Assembly: GCF_022201045.2 (NCBI RefSeq)
Contig: NC_068559.1
Coordinates: forward strand, 19,773,501-19,837,500
DNA length: 64,000 nt
Direction: 5' to 3'
Origin: Citrus sinensis
Lineage: Eukaryota; Streptophyta; Magnoliopsida; Sapindales; Rutaceae
Under the pieces are notes generated by a model. The model did no database searches and was not told where the DNA came from. It was given only the letters and a program-made list of their open reading frames with translations. The position numbers and the translations under genes were made by a program. This document shows, piece by piece, positions 1 to 12,400 of the stretch. The number at the start of each line of letters is the position of its first letter. Position 1 is the first letter of the stretch.

Positions 1-109
1 CTTAGAATATTGCAAGCCATGTATGCTTGTTCCACTACTTTTTTAAAGCTTAATTCTACCTATAGTATAACTTGAAGTCACCATTATCTGTGATTGCATT
101 CGCTTGCAG

Positions 110-2179
110 TATACACCAGCCATTGACATATGGAGCATAGGTTGCATCTTTGCTGAAGTTCTAACAGGGAAGCCACTTTTCCCTGGAAAAAATGTTGTTC
201 ACCAATTGGACTTGATGACAGATCTGCTTGGGACACCTTCGTTAGACACAATCTCTCGGGTAGTCAAATAATTCATTTGTCTGTCATTTGGTTATGGTGT
301 TCAAAGTTTGAATTATTTGATTAGAATTTATTCCCCCAACCCCATGCCCCCTTCCAAGGAAGACAAGGGAGAGAAAGGTCTGTGGTTCTGATGTCTTACT
401 TTCTGGATTCAGGTTCGAAATGACAAGGCAAGGAGATACCTAACCAGCATGAGGAAAAAACAGCCGGTTCAGTTTTCACAAAAATTTCCAAATGCAGATC
501 CTTCAGCACTTCGACTGTTGGAAAGGCTGCTTGCCTTTGACCCAAAAGACCGGCCAACTGCTGAAGAGGTTATCTTAGTGTTAGATTATGAATTGTTACA
601 CAGCATGTTTTGTCATTTCTCATTTATTGTCATATCTTGACTTAATATTAACCACAAGAATATTTGTTGAAATTTTCTTGTTTGGTGTTTTATCAGGCAC
701 TTGCAGATCCCTATTTTAAAGGGTTGTCTAAAGTTGAAAGGGAGCCATCCTGTCAGCCAATTTCGAAGATGGAGTTTGAATTTGAGAGACGGAGGGTCAC
801 AAAGGAGGACATACGGGAACTAATTTTCCGAGAGATATTGGAATACCATCCTCAATTGCTAAAGGATTATATGAATGGAACCGAGAGGACTAATTTCCTC
901 TATCCCAGGTTATAACTTTCTCAGTCACTATTTAGTTTTGATATTAAAAATATGTCACGTGTTTTTTTGTCTCTACTTCATGCTGATTTTTGGTGTTATT
1001 TTATCTACAGTGCTGTTGATCAGTTCAGAAAGCAGTTTGCACATCTTGAGGAAAATGTAGGTAAAAGTGGGCCGGTAATCCCGCCCGAAAGAAAGCATGT
1101 ATCTCTTCCAAGGTAGGACACTCTGGTTTTGCAGATTCTTCTTGTTCATGAAAATATACAGCATCCATAACTTGTTGATAACAAAGGATCAATCAATGAA
1201 TTCTTCTTTACTAATGCTCTTTGTCAATGACTAGATAGTCAGTTATAGGTTTTGATAGTCTGTAATATAATGGCATCTTGAAGCACCCTACTAAATCACA
1301 TTTTCTTTCAGTTTCTTCTATATCAAATGAAATCCCCTCTACAGAGGATTTTCTTTCAGTTCTGGCTGTTCTAACTGGTTAACCAGTATTGCAAGGATAC
1401 AGATTTCTTGCTTGAGAGATGTTTGCTTTACTTCAGATAGCCCAAGGAATAAAGACCGATTTGATTAACTTTGATGATTGCAGGTCAACAATTGTGCATT
1501 CAAATACAGTTCCTCCAAAGGAACAGCAGAACCTTTCCAGAGATCGGCAGGCTGCAGAAGAGGTATTCAACAAAAATTCCAAGGAGTCAGAAGGAATTCC
1601 TGCAAATTTGTCGAGGACCTTGCCAGCACAACAAAGATTTCCATTAGGTATTATTACTCTTGCATAGTAAATGTTATAGTGACTCTATTGAGTTGATTGG
1701 AATTAAACTTGCTGTTCTCTTCAGCCAAACCAGGAAAGGTTGTGGGACCAGTTGTGCCATATGAGAATGCAAGTGTCAGGAGAGATGCTTATGATCCAAG
1801 AACATTTATCAGAAGCACAGTGCTCCCTCAGGCAGTCCCTGCTGCTTATTGCTACCGCAAATCTAGTACAGGAAAGCAAGAAATGGATTCTGAGAGGGAA
1901 ATGCCTTCACAGGTGAAACATGTTCCTCAATGTGGCATGGCGGCCAAATTTGCAACAGACATAGCTATCAACATCGACTCCAATCCCTTTTTTATGACAC
2001 GCGCAGGGGTGAACAAGGTGGAACACATAGAAGACCAAATCTCCATTGACACAAATTTGTTGCAGACAAAATCTCAGTATGGTGGGGTTGGTGCTGCTGC
2101 CACTGCTGCTGCAGCAACAGCTGCCGCTCACAGAAAGATTGGAACGGTTCAGTATGGTATGACAACGAGGATGTATTAG
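110..2179 (+). CDS. Group D (TDY-type) mitogen-activated protein kinase, 3' part
   Basis: Six exons encode the last 412 residues: 110-259, 413-568, 697-908, 1011-1112, 1484-1647 and 1725-2179. All junctions are GT-AG and keep phase. The 5' part, with the ATP site and the TxY activation loop, lies upstream of the window; bases 1-109 are intron ending in a TTGCAG acceptor. The visible protein opens in kinase subdomain IX (DIWSIGC) and continues through the MAPK insert ([10 protein letters not shown]), the [21 protein letters not shown] segment of subdomain XI and the [11 protein letters not shown] region. A C-terminal tail of roughly 270 residues ends in an Ala-rich stretch and QYGMTTRMY. That long tail is typical of plant group D MAPKs (the MPK8/9/15-20 class) and absent from short TEY MAPKs. 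These kinases are cytosolic or nuclear Ser/Thr kinases in stress and hormone cascades. It looks closest to MPK16, but the exact orthologue is not settled. Confidence 0.93.
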
Positions 2180-5154
2180 CCAAAGGACTAGAGGCAGTTT
2201 CAGTAAAGTTTGAGTAATCGACAGTGAAGGGTTCTTTGAAGGCATTGGGACAAAACTAGAAAATGCGGATTGAGCAGTAGGATGTGTAAAATATGCGAGT
2301 TCAGGTTTGTCCACTCCTTCAAAGAGCTAGCTTTTCTCAGGTTTGTCTTAGGCGCTAGTAAAAGTTTGTTTATAAGAAATGATATGTTAGTGAAATTATA
2401 CAATTCCATCCTTAAAGAAAAATAATTCTCTCTCTCCTCTCTTGAAACATATTTCAAATGGGAAGTTCATGTGGATTCATTTTAATGATAAAATGAAAAG
2501 GCTTCAAATATACCGAAAGTTCTGGCCCTCTTGGTAATTCATCTGTAAATCTGAAATTTTCACTTTGTTGGATTTATCTGTGACAATTGTCTATTCATTG
2601 GGCATCTCATTAAATTACTGAAGTGAGAGATAACTTTGCTCTATTGTCTCGGAAATTATTGGTATGTAAAAAGCCAAAAAGGCCTAATTGTATCACAGAT
2701 TTTATAACGAAATTATGAAGAGAAACCAGAAAAACGGTTGTATAGGGCGGGCCAGAACTGCCAGACTTTTTAGGACATAGCCGCTCTAAACCTAAACCAA
2801 ATGTAGACATTTATAATTAAATTATATCTCACTTTAATGTGTAATAAGGTTTCTTCTCTTGAAAGCTGAAACATCAACATGACACCAACTATATTCCTAC
2901 TCTTTTTGCTTAATTCTGATAATTATATTTTACATATGATTACATGAGACCTACAATTTAAATTTTAATTGAAGAAAGAAAGTTTTTTTTTTTTTTTTTG
3001 CAATGTAATTATTGATTTCTTTCTGAATTTATTTTACAAAACTAATCTATTTACAATGTATTAAAAAAAACTGATTTTTTAAAAAAGAAACTTCTAAAAT
3101 GATACGGAGTAGGCATTGGGAAAAGCTCAGATGCAGAAAGGCGTTGGGTAAAGTTCATATTGAATTTTTTGCATCTCACCCCTCAGTATTCAAACTCGAA
3201 TGGTTAGTTAAATAAAAAATCTTGACAATCACCTATGGGATATAAAATTTATTGAATCTTTCATATTAATTTTGTATTAGTGCAACCCTTGTGTTTGGAT
3301 TTCAAAAAGATATTTTAAATGTTTTGAAAAGAAATTAATTGTCCCAGGGCTCCAAACGGTCTCCTGTTTTTTCCGATGGCATTGCATTCGCCCGCAGGGA
3401 GGTGCATGCAAAAACTTGGGTCAAAATTTCAAGACCTCAAGGGCATGATTGTGGGCCTTCAAATCCTTTACAATATGATATGATAAGGGTGGGTCGAGAT
3501 ATTTCAGCTCTCATCATTTTTATAAATTCACCTTTTAGAAAAAAAATTTAATAAGTTCACACGCGCCTTCCCACGGGCAACGTGATGCCACCAGAAAAAA
3601 AGAGAGTCATTTTGGGGCTCTGAAATAGTTTTGGTAGAATTTTTTCCAAAATTCTAAGAAAAATCCAATATTTTTTGCCTAATTTTGAAATAAATTCTCA
3701 AAAAAAACTCTCTGAGGGGAGGCCCATGAAAAAGACCCAAAATTGGTGTGCTATAACCTTTGGCTTACGGGTTCGAGAAGAGAAGTTGGGTTTTTTCTCC
3801 AAAAGTAACTCGGTTTTTCTCTTCTGGGACATTTCTTAGACCATTGGGGGTGCTCCAAGGCGATGCCTCACTATTTAGGGAATTTATTCTAAAATTAAGC
3901 TGAAAAAACATGTTTTTCTTAGAATTTTAAAATAGATTCCCTAAAAAGCAGAAAGATTTTAAAATAGATTCTCTATTTTTTTTTTAAATAGAGGGAAAGT
4001 GATTTATCATTTTTTTAGTGATTTATCATTTTTTTCTTTTAAACTAGAAAGAGACTAAGAGAGTAAGAGACCAAATATAAATAAATAAAAGTAAAGGCAA
4101 AGAACAGTAAAGATTTAGGACATGGGGCATGGGGCATGGGGCATGGGGAGGGTGGTGCGAATAAATGAAAGGGCAGGCAAAAGCAAAGCAATGGTGCAAC
4201 AATCTCTGACTCTCAGTCGCAGGCCATAACCATTACTTACAGTGATTCCAATTCATTTATAATTTGTTGGAAATGGGGTTCAATTCATTTCATGCCATTG
4301 CCATTCAGCTAGAACGTATCTACCGATATATTCATACACCAATAAGGCATAAGCCATCATTATTCAATGCATCGCACCGTAGCATCTTTAAATTATGTCC
4401 ATATGCATCATGCATGCATGCGTTGTCCCGTCAGATCCCATCAAATCAGGACCCACTTGCGCCCTTTACATCTATTTGGAAATCAGACAGCTCAGACACA
4501 AGATACCATCCAAGAATTTATGCAGAAATCGGAAAGTGCTCAGCTATTTGAACAGCAGGGAGACATTTGAACAGCAGCAAGATAATGTAAAGATTAAAAT
4601 ATAAATACTATCTGTATTATAATAATATTGTAGTATATAAATACTATTATCTAATTTTATCTTCTTATTATCTTACTGTTATTCAAATAGTGTTTCTCAA
4701 TTGATAATCAAGGACTATCATGGCCATCAAGACGAGGAAAGCTTTTGGTTTTCAACTGTGAATAGAGACGATTTCTTTCCCATCTAATTGCTTATAAATA
4801 ATATAATACAGGTTTGGCTATATGCTAAAGTGCTAATAATGTGTCATTGCGTTGTCACAACTTACAAGTATATAATTCCTGAAAGTTATTATTATTATTA
4901 TTTCGGGTGTTGCATCAATAGTTATCTCTGCATTATTTCATTTCTATCGAGAGTTCATATTAACCAAAATTGAGGAACAAATTAAGTCCACGTTTCTTTT
5001 CTGTAGCATTAAACTTTTAAATTCGTTTGTGAGGATGCCATTTGATTGCTTGTGGTAAAAAAGAAGAGTGATGTTATATATAAATACTGAGGTAAATGTG
5101 TTGATGACGAGAACCACTCAATAAGTAAAGAAAAAAATTAAGTCGTATATGATA
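2180..5154. other. Intergenic, AT-rich, no gene seen
   Basis: The first few hundred bases are presumably the MAPK 3' UTR. The rest is AT-rich with homopolymer runs (for example T17 near 2983-2999) and short stretches of higher GC near 3340-3480 and 3560-3880. I could not attach these to a gene; they look like decayed repeats. Open frames here are short and lack family signatures. The CATGGGG repeat at 4121 is listed separately. Confidence 0.6.
4121..4148 (+). repeat. Four exact CATGGGG heptamers (G-quadruplex pattern)
   Basis: Four perfect head-to-tail copies of CATGGGG give four G4 runs separated by three-base CAT loops. This fits the textbook pattern for an intramolecular G-quadruplex on the + strand. 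It lies in otherwise AT-rich intergenic DNA. Confidence 0.9.
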
Positions 5155-5787
5155 GGTTTTATTAGGATAATTTTTAAAAACCTCCCCTGAGATTTGGGCT
5201 TATTGCAAGTAGATAGCGATAATTTGTTTATTTATAAAAAACCCCCTACCATCAGTTAACTTTAACATTGACCGTTAGTTGACTGTGCAAAGACAATATT
5301 ACCCTTAACAACAATTTGTAGACGGAAATAACTAAAAAAAATTAAAATTGTTGGCGCGAAAAGCACAAACCTTATTTTTTGACAATTTTATCCTTATCAA
5401 TTCTAAAGATTTACAATATCATAGGTAAAGATTATAACTATTTCATTTTCAAATTTTTAATTTTATCTTTTTTGTAGAAACTTTAAGAAAATATCAATAA
5501 TTTAAAGATGATTTTTTAAATTTTTAATTTTATCTTTCTTGTAGGAACTTTAAGAAAATATCAATAATTTAAAAAGGGTAAAATAGCCAATAATTTTAAT
5601 TTTCTTTTAGTTATTTCCGTCTACAAATTATTGTTAAGGGTAATATTATCTTTGCATAGTCAACTAACGGTCAATGTTAAAGTTAACTCACGGTAGGAGA
5701 TTTTTTACAAATAAATAAATTCTCGCCATCTACTTGCAACAAGCCCAAACCTCAGGAGAAGTTTTTAAAAATTACCCGGTTTTATTA
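5155..5787. mobile_element. Mutator-like foldback element with 10-bp target duplication
   Basis: The element spans 5165-5777 (613 bp) and is flanked on both sides by the identical 10-mer GGTTTTATTA (5155-5164 and 5778-5787). Its ends are long inverted repeats: the left starts GGATAATTTTTAAAAACC, and the reverse complement of the right starts GGGTAATTTTTAAAAAC. The arms stay similar for about 190 bases, so the whole unit folds into a near-palindrome. The centre carries a 67-bp tandem duplication (about 5452-5572). There is no coding capacity. Long inverted repeats with a 9-10-bp duplication are the pattern of non-autonomous Mutator-like elements. Confidence 0.85.
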
Positions 5788-7715
5788 ATCAAACGCACTA
5801 CCTCGATATGTTCAGATAATGTACTCGACGTACGTAATTCTTTCTGTAATAATTAACTGTTTAACCACTTTTTTTTTCCACTTACATAGGTGGAATTTGA
5901 GTACATTGTTAATTACAAGATAATTTTAAAAAACTTATCTCGAATTTTGATAGATTTATGATTGTATGCATAGATTTTTCAATGAATGATGAGAAAGGAA
6001 ATTATGTACTAAGATATTTTGCCCTACCTACCACATTAACCTTGCGATCAATGTTGACGACTTTATTAGAAAGGGAACTTTTAACCATGCATCATTAGGT
6101 GTAAAGGTTTCATTAAAGTTACAAATACATTGACGCATAAATAATGCTCTTTCATTAGTTAGTTTATCATAGTAGTGCTAATTTGAATCATATCGAAGAA
6201 GAAGGGTGATAAAAATGAATAAATGATAACAATTGATCAATGTGTATTATATGATTTTGTACTCGGAATGAGTACGGATTCCCAAAAAAAATAATAATTA
6301 ACAAATACAAATGTGCAAAACAAAATATGGGATTATAGAGATCCAAGAAAATTTTGGAATTAAAAAAATAGTAAAAAAAAAAAAAATGAAAACATGGTGT
6401 AGTGCGTAAAAGACAAAAGGATTAGGTGATTCTGATCACATGGAGCCCCATATGCCCAACACAACAAGATCTCACGCACAATCCCGACGGCTTTTGTTTC
6501 CTTCTTCGAAACATCAACACTCACCGTTGCCATCACCACCGTTTATCAAAAATAAAAATGAATATGGGAAATTTTTTTTTAACTTTTTTATTTTTTCGCG
6601 GGGCTCTAGGTGGGGCCGTTGAATAAAAGATTCCACGTGGCATCCATGCCACTGGTATTGATTATAGATCGAAGGAGAGCACATGGGTGGTGTTAGGTTC
6701 AAGAAAATCATGTGATCACATGTGCTCCCCTTTCTTTCTTTCTTTCCCCTTTGTTTTTGTGTTTCGTGGGACCATTTTTTTCCTCCCCACTCTTCGCAGG
6801 TGATCGATCATCCAACGATTAGGACCTCGCACACTCGCCATCCGTCTGCGCGTGGGAATTGTTCAAAGTATTCTAATTATTCATGTAATCGAATGTTTAT
6901 CTGATAGTGATGTGAGTTAAGGAGTGCTTGAAACTTTTTCGTTGATAGGGGAGCAAATTGCATTAAGTATGGGCGAAAATTATAGCCAATATTGGGTGGT
7001 AGTAAGTCACAGCTCACGACTGCTAGAGTACTGACAATTTTAGAATACATTAAAAATAAAATAATTAATTAATCGTAATTTATAATTTTTTAAAATAAAT
7101 ATATACATGTCATAATATTATTTATTTATTAATATAATATTTTTTTTATATATTTTAAATTTTTTCCTTAAATACATGATAACACTAGCAACATAAAACT
7201 AATTTCGTTTATTATATATTTTTTTTTGCAAAAAAAAAAATAACGAATGACTTCACAACTACATTCTAATGATAATAAGGAGAAAATCTATAAGTTTGAT
7301 TACTTCTTTACACTTCTTGACCCATCCTAACTAATGTAGATGAAGACTTCATTCGAAAAAAAAAAAAAAAACTCCAAAGCACATACAAGATCTACGTAAA
7401 TGATCAATGTAGTTTGAGATATAAACAAAAAACATTTTGAATGAGAAATCCAATGAGTTTATTTAACAACATAAAAACATTGAAACAATGAGACAAAACA
7501 AACTCTCAGAACTTTACTGTCTTATTTCAAGTAATTTTATTTATTTATTTTTTCTAGTTAGGCACCCATTTTTGAATTATAGTGGAAGGAGGGGCTAAAA
7601 AATCTATCAAATTTGGTCCACTCCTTTCAATAAAAGAAAGCACAAAATATAGTACTAGAACCACACTTTCCATTTTCCAACATCGCATCTCCATTAGATG
7701 GGAAGCTTCGCGACA
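5788..7715. other. Intergenic, no gene seen
   Basis: AT-rich DNA. Around 6420-6860 it is less AT-rich and contains a palindromic CCACGTGG (6633-6640). No frame shows a recognisable protein and no exon chain could be built, so a promoter or decayed gene remnant is possible but unsupported. Confidence 0.5.
6633..6641. promoter_or_regulatory. G-box/ABRE-type CACGTGGC site
   Basis: CCACGTGGC contains the perfect palindrome CCACGTGG, the core bound by bZIP and bHLH factors. No gene start is visible nearby, so regulatory use is only a possibility; a motif of this size occurs by chance. Confidence 0.25.
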
Positions 7716-7723
7716 CTAAAAGA

Positions 7724-8390
7724 TAGGGATGGTAGAAATTTCTATGGGGATGGGGACCTTCGGGAATTTTTTTTTTCATTTGGAGAGGATATAAGGATAA
7801 ATTTATACCTAATTTCTTATTCATGAAAGAGATGGAGACGATTTTTTACCCAATCTTTTATTCGGGGAAGAGACGGGCACCTCATGCCCTCTCTATTTTC
7901 CCATTTTAATTTTAATTTTTTAAAATTATTAGTGAATAAACAATAAAATATAAATGATAAAATATTAAATATTGGTATAAATAGCAAATACCAAAGTATT
8001 TATATTATTAAATTTTTGGGCGTAGTTGACCAATTGTAGTCTTAAATTTATATTTAGAACATTAAAAAGACTGGATATGATCATGTTGGCCTAAAACTTT
8101 TTAATTGTAATATTCATTAAATATTTTAAACTTTTATTTAATAAAACAAAAATCATGTTGACCTTAACTCTACTTTTATTTAAATTTTATATTTTAATAT
8201 AATTGAATTAAAATAAAAAATTGAAAACATATTAGTTATTTAGATATCAGAGACATTCAGAGATCTCCTGTTATTATTCGGGGGGAGATGAATATTCCCT
8301 GAAGAAATTTTGATAGAGACGAGGATATATGCAGAATATCAAAAATATGTATAGAAATGTCGGTTATTTTCCCTTCCATTTCCATCCCTA
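7724..8390. mobile_element. Non-autonomous hAT-like element, TAGGGATGG ends
   Basis: The 667-bp unit starts TAGGGATGG and ends with the complement of TAGGGATGG. Flanks CTAAAAGA (7716-7723) and CTGGAAGA (8391-8398) agree at 6 of 8 positions, consistent with an old 8-bp target duplication. G-rich subterminal motifs of GGGGA type occur on both sides, including TTATTCGGGG-like copies near 7859 and 8275. There is no coding capacity. An 8-bp duplication and short TIRs point to hAT. Confidence 0.75.
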
Positions 8391-8635
8391 CTGGAAGAGA
8401 AAACACAAGGGAAAATCATCCCTGTAAAAAAGCGTAATAAAATTACTCATGAATAAACCTCTGTGTCATTCTTTACAGCAGGTTCAAGTCGAACAAGAGC
8501 ACAAATGTGAAATTTACTCATTGGTTACCACTGTATGAGTGTACATTTAAAAAGAGAATTACATTGAATTATATAATAAATGAAATTATAAATGTTTACG
8601 AAATCTATTACCATTGACTTAAAAATGGAAGACCA

Positions 8636-8654
8636 CCCCCCCCCCCCCCCCCCC
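8636..8654. repeat. Poly-C tract (19 C)
   Basis: An uninterrupted run of 19 C, followed by ACCC and A9. It lies about 360 bases upstream of the HLH gene start. Confidence 0.95.
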
Positions 8655-8784
8655 ACCCAAAAAAAAAGGCATGCAAGTGGGACTTTGTATGCTTTTTGGA
8701 TTTGTGATAATGCCTCTACATGGCACATGCAAGCACTCATTGGCTCATATCCTCACCATGACCACGCGAAGATAAAGGATCGTG

Positions 8785-8792
8785 GACGTCAC
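8785..8792. promoter_or_regulatory. GACGTCAC element upstream of the HLH gene
   Basis: GACGTCAC has an ACGT core of the kind bound by bZIP factors and lies about 225 bases before the ATG at 9015. Position is suggestive only. No convincing TATA box was found between it and the gene. The rest of 8391-9014 contains the poly-C tract, an A9 run and no coding frame with support. Confidence 0.3.
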
Positions 8793-9014
8793 CTCCCAAC
8801 TCCAAACAAAACTTCGAAAGCCAAAAACTAAGTGGCCCCTCCGCTTCGTTGGCATTGACATTTCTAGAACTCAACAATAATTTATCACCATCACCCCCTC
8901 ATTCATTAGCGTAGCTTCTTAACACCACAACACAACCCTAGCTTCAGCAATAGCACCTTTTCTCCAGCTCAAACTCAAGCTCAAGCTCCTCCATTTTCCT
9001 TCTGCATTTCCATC

Positions 9015-9437
9015 ATGGAGGCTACTAAAACACAGATAAACCCAACAGCTGCATTTCAAATAAAAGAAATAAAAACCAGCCAAAAACCTCAGATGGGTCA
9101 TCATGAAAATGCACGTAAAGCTCACCGGAAATTAGTTAACCGAAGGAAGAGAACAACAAGAGACGTCACAGCCGCTTATCATCATCGTCGGCAGCAGCAG
9201 CAGAAGAAGGACAAGGTTCAAGAAGATCAAGATGATCAGAGTAAGGAAGAGTTATTGGAGACAAAGATTTTGGCATTGCAGAGGATTGTGCCCGGAGGAG
9301 AAACTCTAGGAGTTGACGAGTTGTTTGAAGAGACTGCCGATTACATTTTGGCTTTGCAATGTCAGATTAAAGCCATGAAAGTTCTTACTAATTTTATTGA
9401 AGGGTTGAAGAAGGAGAAGAGCAAATTTGGAGCTTGA
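9015..9437 (+). CDS. PAR2-like: Atypical (non-DNA-binding) HLH regulator, PAR1/PAR2 type
   Basis: A single exon encodes 140 residues. Residues 81-131 form a helix-loop-helix: ETKILALQRIVPGG, then LGVDELFEETADYILALQCQIKAMKVL. The C-terminus KSKFGA resembles the KFGG end of Arabidopsis PAR2. The region before the HLH is rich in Arg, Lys and Gln but lacks the spaced His-Glu-Arg residues of a DNA-contacting basic region. PAR1 and PAR2 are nuclear proteins induced by phytochrome in shade. They restrain elongation and auxin/brassinosteroid responses by forming inactive dimers with PIF and other bHLH factors. The ATG at 9015 is the first in frame, after a 5' leader rich in CT and CA. It could instead belong to a nearby IBH1/UPB1-like branch, but the LFEETADYI segment favours PAR. 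Confidence 0.88.
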   Translation: MEATKTQINPTAAFQIKEIKTSQKPQMGHHENARKAHRKLVNRRKRTTRDVTAAYHHRRQQQQKKDKVQEDQDDQSKEELLETKILALQRIVPGGETLGVDELFEETADYILALQCQIKAMKVLTNFIEGLKKEKSKFGA

Positions 9438-12400
9438 TGAATCTTTGAATATTAGTGATGATATTGATAATTGCTTGTGGTGACTTTGTTGGCTTCATTA
9501 GTTTCATGACAGACCAATTGTATTTTCCCACCATTTCTCTGGTCTATTTTTTTAATCTTTTTTTTTTTTGGTTAAATTTATTTTGCAAATGTTGGGAGAA
9601 AAAGCATGTCCCTTAATTTATTTGTTTATTATTATTATTCTTCTTTTTTTTGGCTTTCTAAGATGTTTATTATTTTGATAGTGCGATAAGAAGAGGAAAG
9701 AAAGGAATTAGGAAAGAGGATAAATAGTTTCAGTTTGCTACAATGTTAGAAAGGATAGCAATTTTCAGATAGTAATGCGAATTTCACTTTTCAGTAAATT
9801 CTTGGAGGGTAGAGCTAATTGTATTCTATAAAATTCTTTGAACACTCTTTTATTTGCGACACTCACTTTTTGAGACTTTTATAAGAATTTTTATCCAATA
9901 CATTCTTAAAAATACCAAAACAATCCTCAATTTGTTCATCACTATAAACCCAGAAAATTAAATTTCATACCAAGAATTTATCCGACAGTGCTCTCCCTTG
10001 CAGCTCTAACACAATGGCATTGACCTCTGTTTAGTTGCTCTTGCTCCAAATGAAGGGACAATGATGAGGGTGCAAAATAGTATAGATGCTTAATAGTGAT
10101 ATGCTTGAACCTGCTGCAGAAAAAGGAGCTGTGACTGTATGCTCCTGTGACTGTTGGGAACTAACAAATATGAAATACAAACTTTTGATAAATTGGAACC
10201 TTGAGTTCTTACAAATATGATTTTTTATGGTGGTAGAATTGGAGGTAAAAGTTGATTCAACATATACTGTTTAGTTATAAAATTATTAAATTCGGTAGTT
10301 TCAGGAACATCATCAGCAGGGAAGCCCATGTAATAAAGATGGCTAATATGTCTATAGAAACAAAACTTCTCATTCTAAAATGTTTTTAGGTGTATAATAG
10401 TGTAAAATTGATTATAATGTGGACTTCAAGAAGCATAACAAAGAAATTAGAAAAATAAAAATTAGGATTAGGGTTGTTTATGTTGATGTAGTGAAAGGGT
10501 CAAGAGTAATGTATTTATTTAATTATGCAACATTCTCTTTACTGGTGAATTAAATTATGGATACTTTTGTAATATGTAGTGTTCAAAGTAATTTTTAAAA
10601 TATAAATAACCTTATCCATTCTTTAATTATGAATTGAATAATATATATTTGCCTATTTATGAACTTTATTTATTAAAAAAAATTGAAAACATTTAACACT
10701 GGTCACAATCATCAGTCATCACCATATGGCAGGTCTTTGTGTGGTTTCAATAATCGAAATCAAGGTCTAATTCTAATAAATCTAGGGTTTCGGTTTTTTT
10801 TTTTTTGGTGTGAATTATTAATTAAAAAAGGTCCGACCTTCATAGCTATGAAATAATAGTATTTTTTGCCTCAAACTTGTGATATCGCAATTCACATTTT
10901 AAAGTCTGGAGTAAAGCAAATCTACTTCTAAATATTTAGAAATTTTAAAGTATAGAATGAACTAAATTTACTAATACGTATTTAGAAGTAAATCTACTCT
11001 CATAATGTATATAGAAAAGCTCAAACTTTATCGATGATGTATTCATTCCCATTAGTAATGGTTTACTTCCTCTTATCCTAAACCATCGAAAATCAACGTA
11101 CATTATTGCAGTATGAAATTGGAATAATTAAGCATGAAATTAGTCACTAGTAATTTTATTCATTGAAAGGAACTTTTGAATGGCCACTTGCGTTTATTAG
11201 TATTACACAAAATTGGAAAACACCTCATGGTAAATTATTATTGAATTTCAAGTGCAAACTTCACCTTGTCTCACTTTTAAGGTGCATAAGCGAAATCACA
11301 AAATAAGTGGATTTTGTGGTTATAAATTAAGACCCTCATTTGAAATTGAGGTTGAACAGTTGCAGTTTAAAAACTACAGCATTGAAGTATTTAGTAAATA
11401 TTAGTTGTTGTAGGTTAAAAGTTAAGTTAATTTGATTTTACACTTTCATAATGAAAAATCTATTACATTTTTACCATTTTTGTTAAAATTATTATTTAAA
11501 AATTATATCTATTACATACGATTAACTTTTATTTCACAATTACAACTTTTTTTTCTATAGTAACTGTAACTTTTTAAACTACAACTTCTCAATACCAAAC
11601 AACGCTTAAGTGAGCGTATGTTATAACTTAATTGGTTGTTCTTTTGACTCTTTGTTCTGTTTCAATAATAACAAATTATGTACAAAAACAGATCGGGTTT
11701 AATGCTATTGGATAGTCATAGTTAGTTTAGCCTTTACGGTACAAAAAAAAGGGCCTATAGTTTCAATTCTCTTCTCACTAAATTTGGGAAGAAATTAGTA
11801 TAATTTAGGTGAAGTTAGTTAAATAAGATGCGTGGTAATTTTCAAGCATCATCTTGAAGAAAACATCTAGAAAGTAAACGAGCTCAAATAAGGCAATTGA
11901 TGGATTATAGACATGACAATGTTGGTGCACGAGACATCACATGACTGACTCTTTCTTCTTTCCATATCGTCAAATTAATCACACTGGACTCGACTGAGTT
12001 CTTATCAAGAACTAGGGGAGCTCAAATAGACTTCAAGAAAGAGTCAAAACCGTCAAGATGAAGAGTTAAAAAGTGAAAATAGACTTGAAAGAAGCTAATC
12101 TAAATTGAGATTAAAATTGGAGCCATGCATGAATTCTCATCAAATAAAGATTACACCAAATATAGTAGATGAGTCTTTCATACTTCGCAGTCAATTGTCA
12201 TTTGGTCCCCCTGATCAAATATGCAGTCCGATGGTTATTCAAGCGTAGCCCAATCCTTTTACACACGAGCCCACGTTGATATTTTTTAAATAAAAGAAAA
12301 GCCCACTTTGAGGTTTTCTTAAGTTTATCTCAGTAATAAGTATAAATAATACTCAAACTCATAATTTAAGTTTTGTAATTGTATGTATAGAAATTTGAGA

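Noticed and set aside
10912-11000. Imperfect inverted repeat around AATCTACTTCTAAATA
   Set aside because: Arms are only about 16-20 bases with mismatches and there is no duplication of flanking bases; not enough to call an element.
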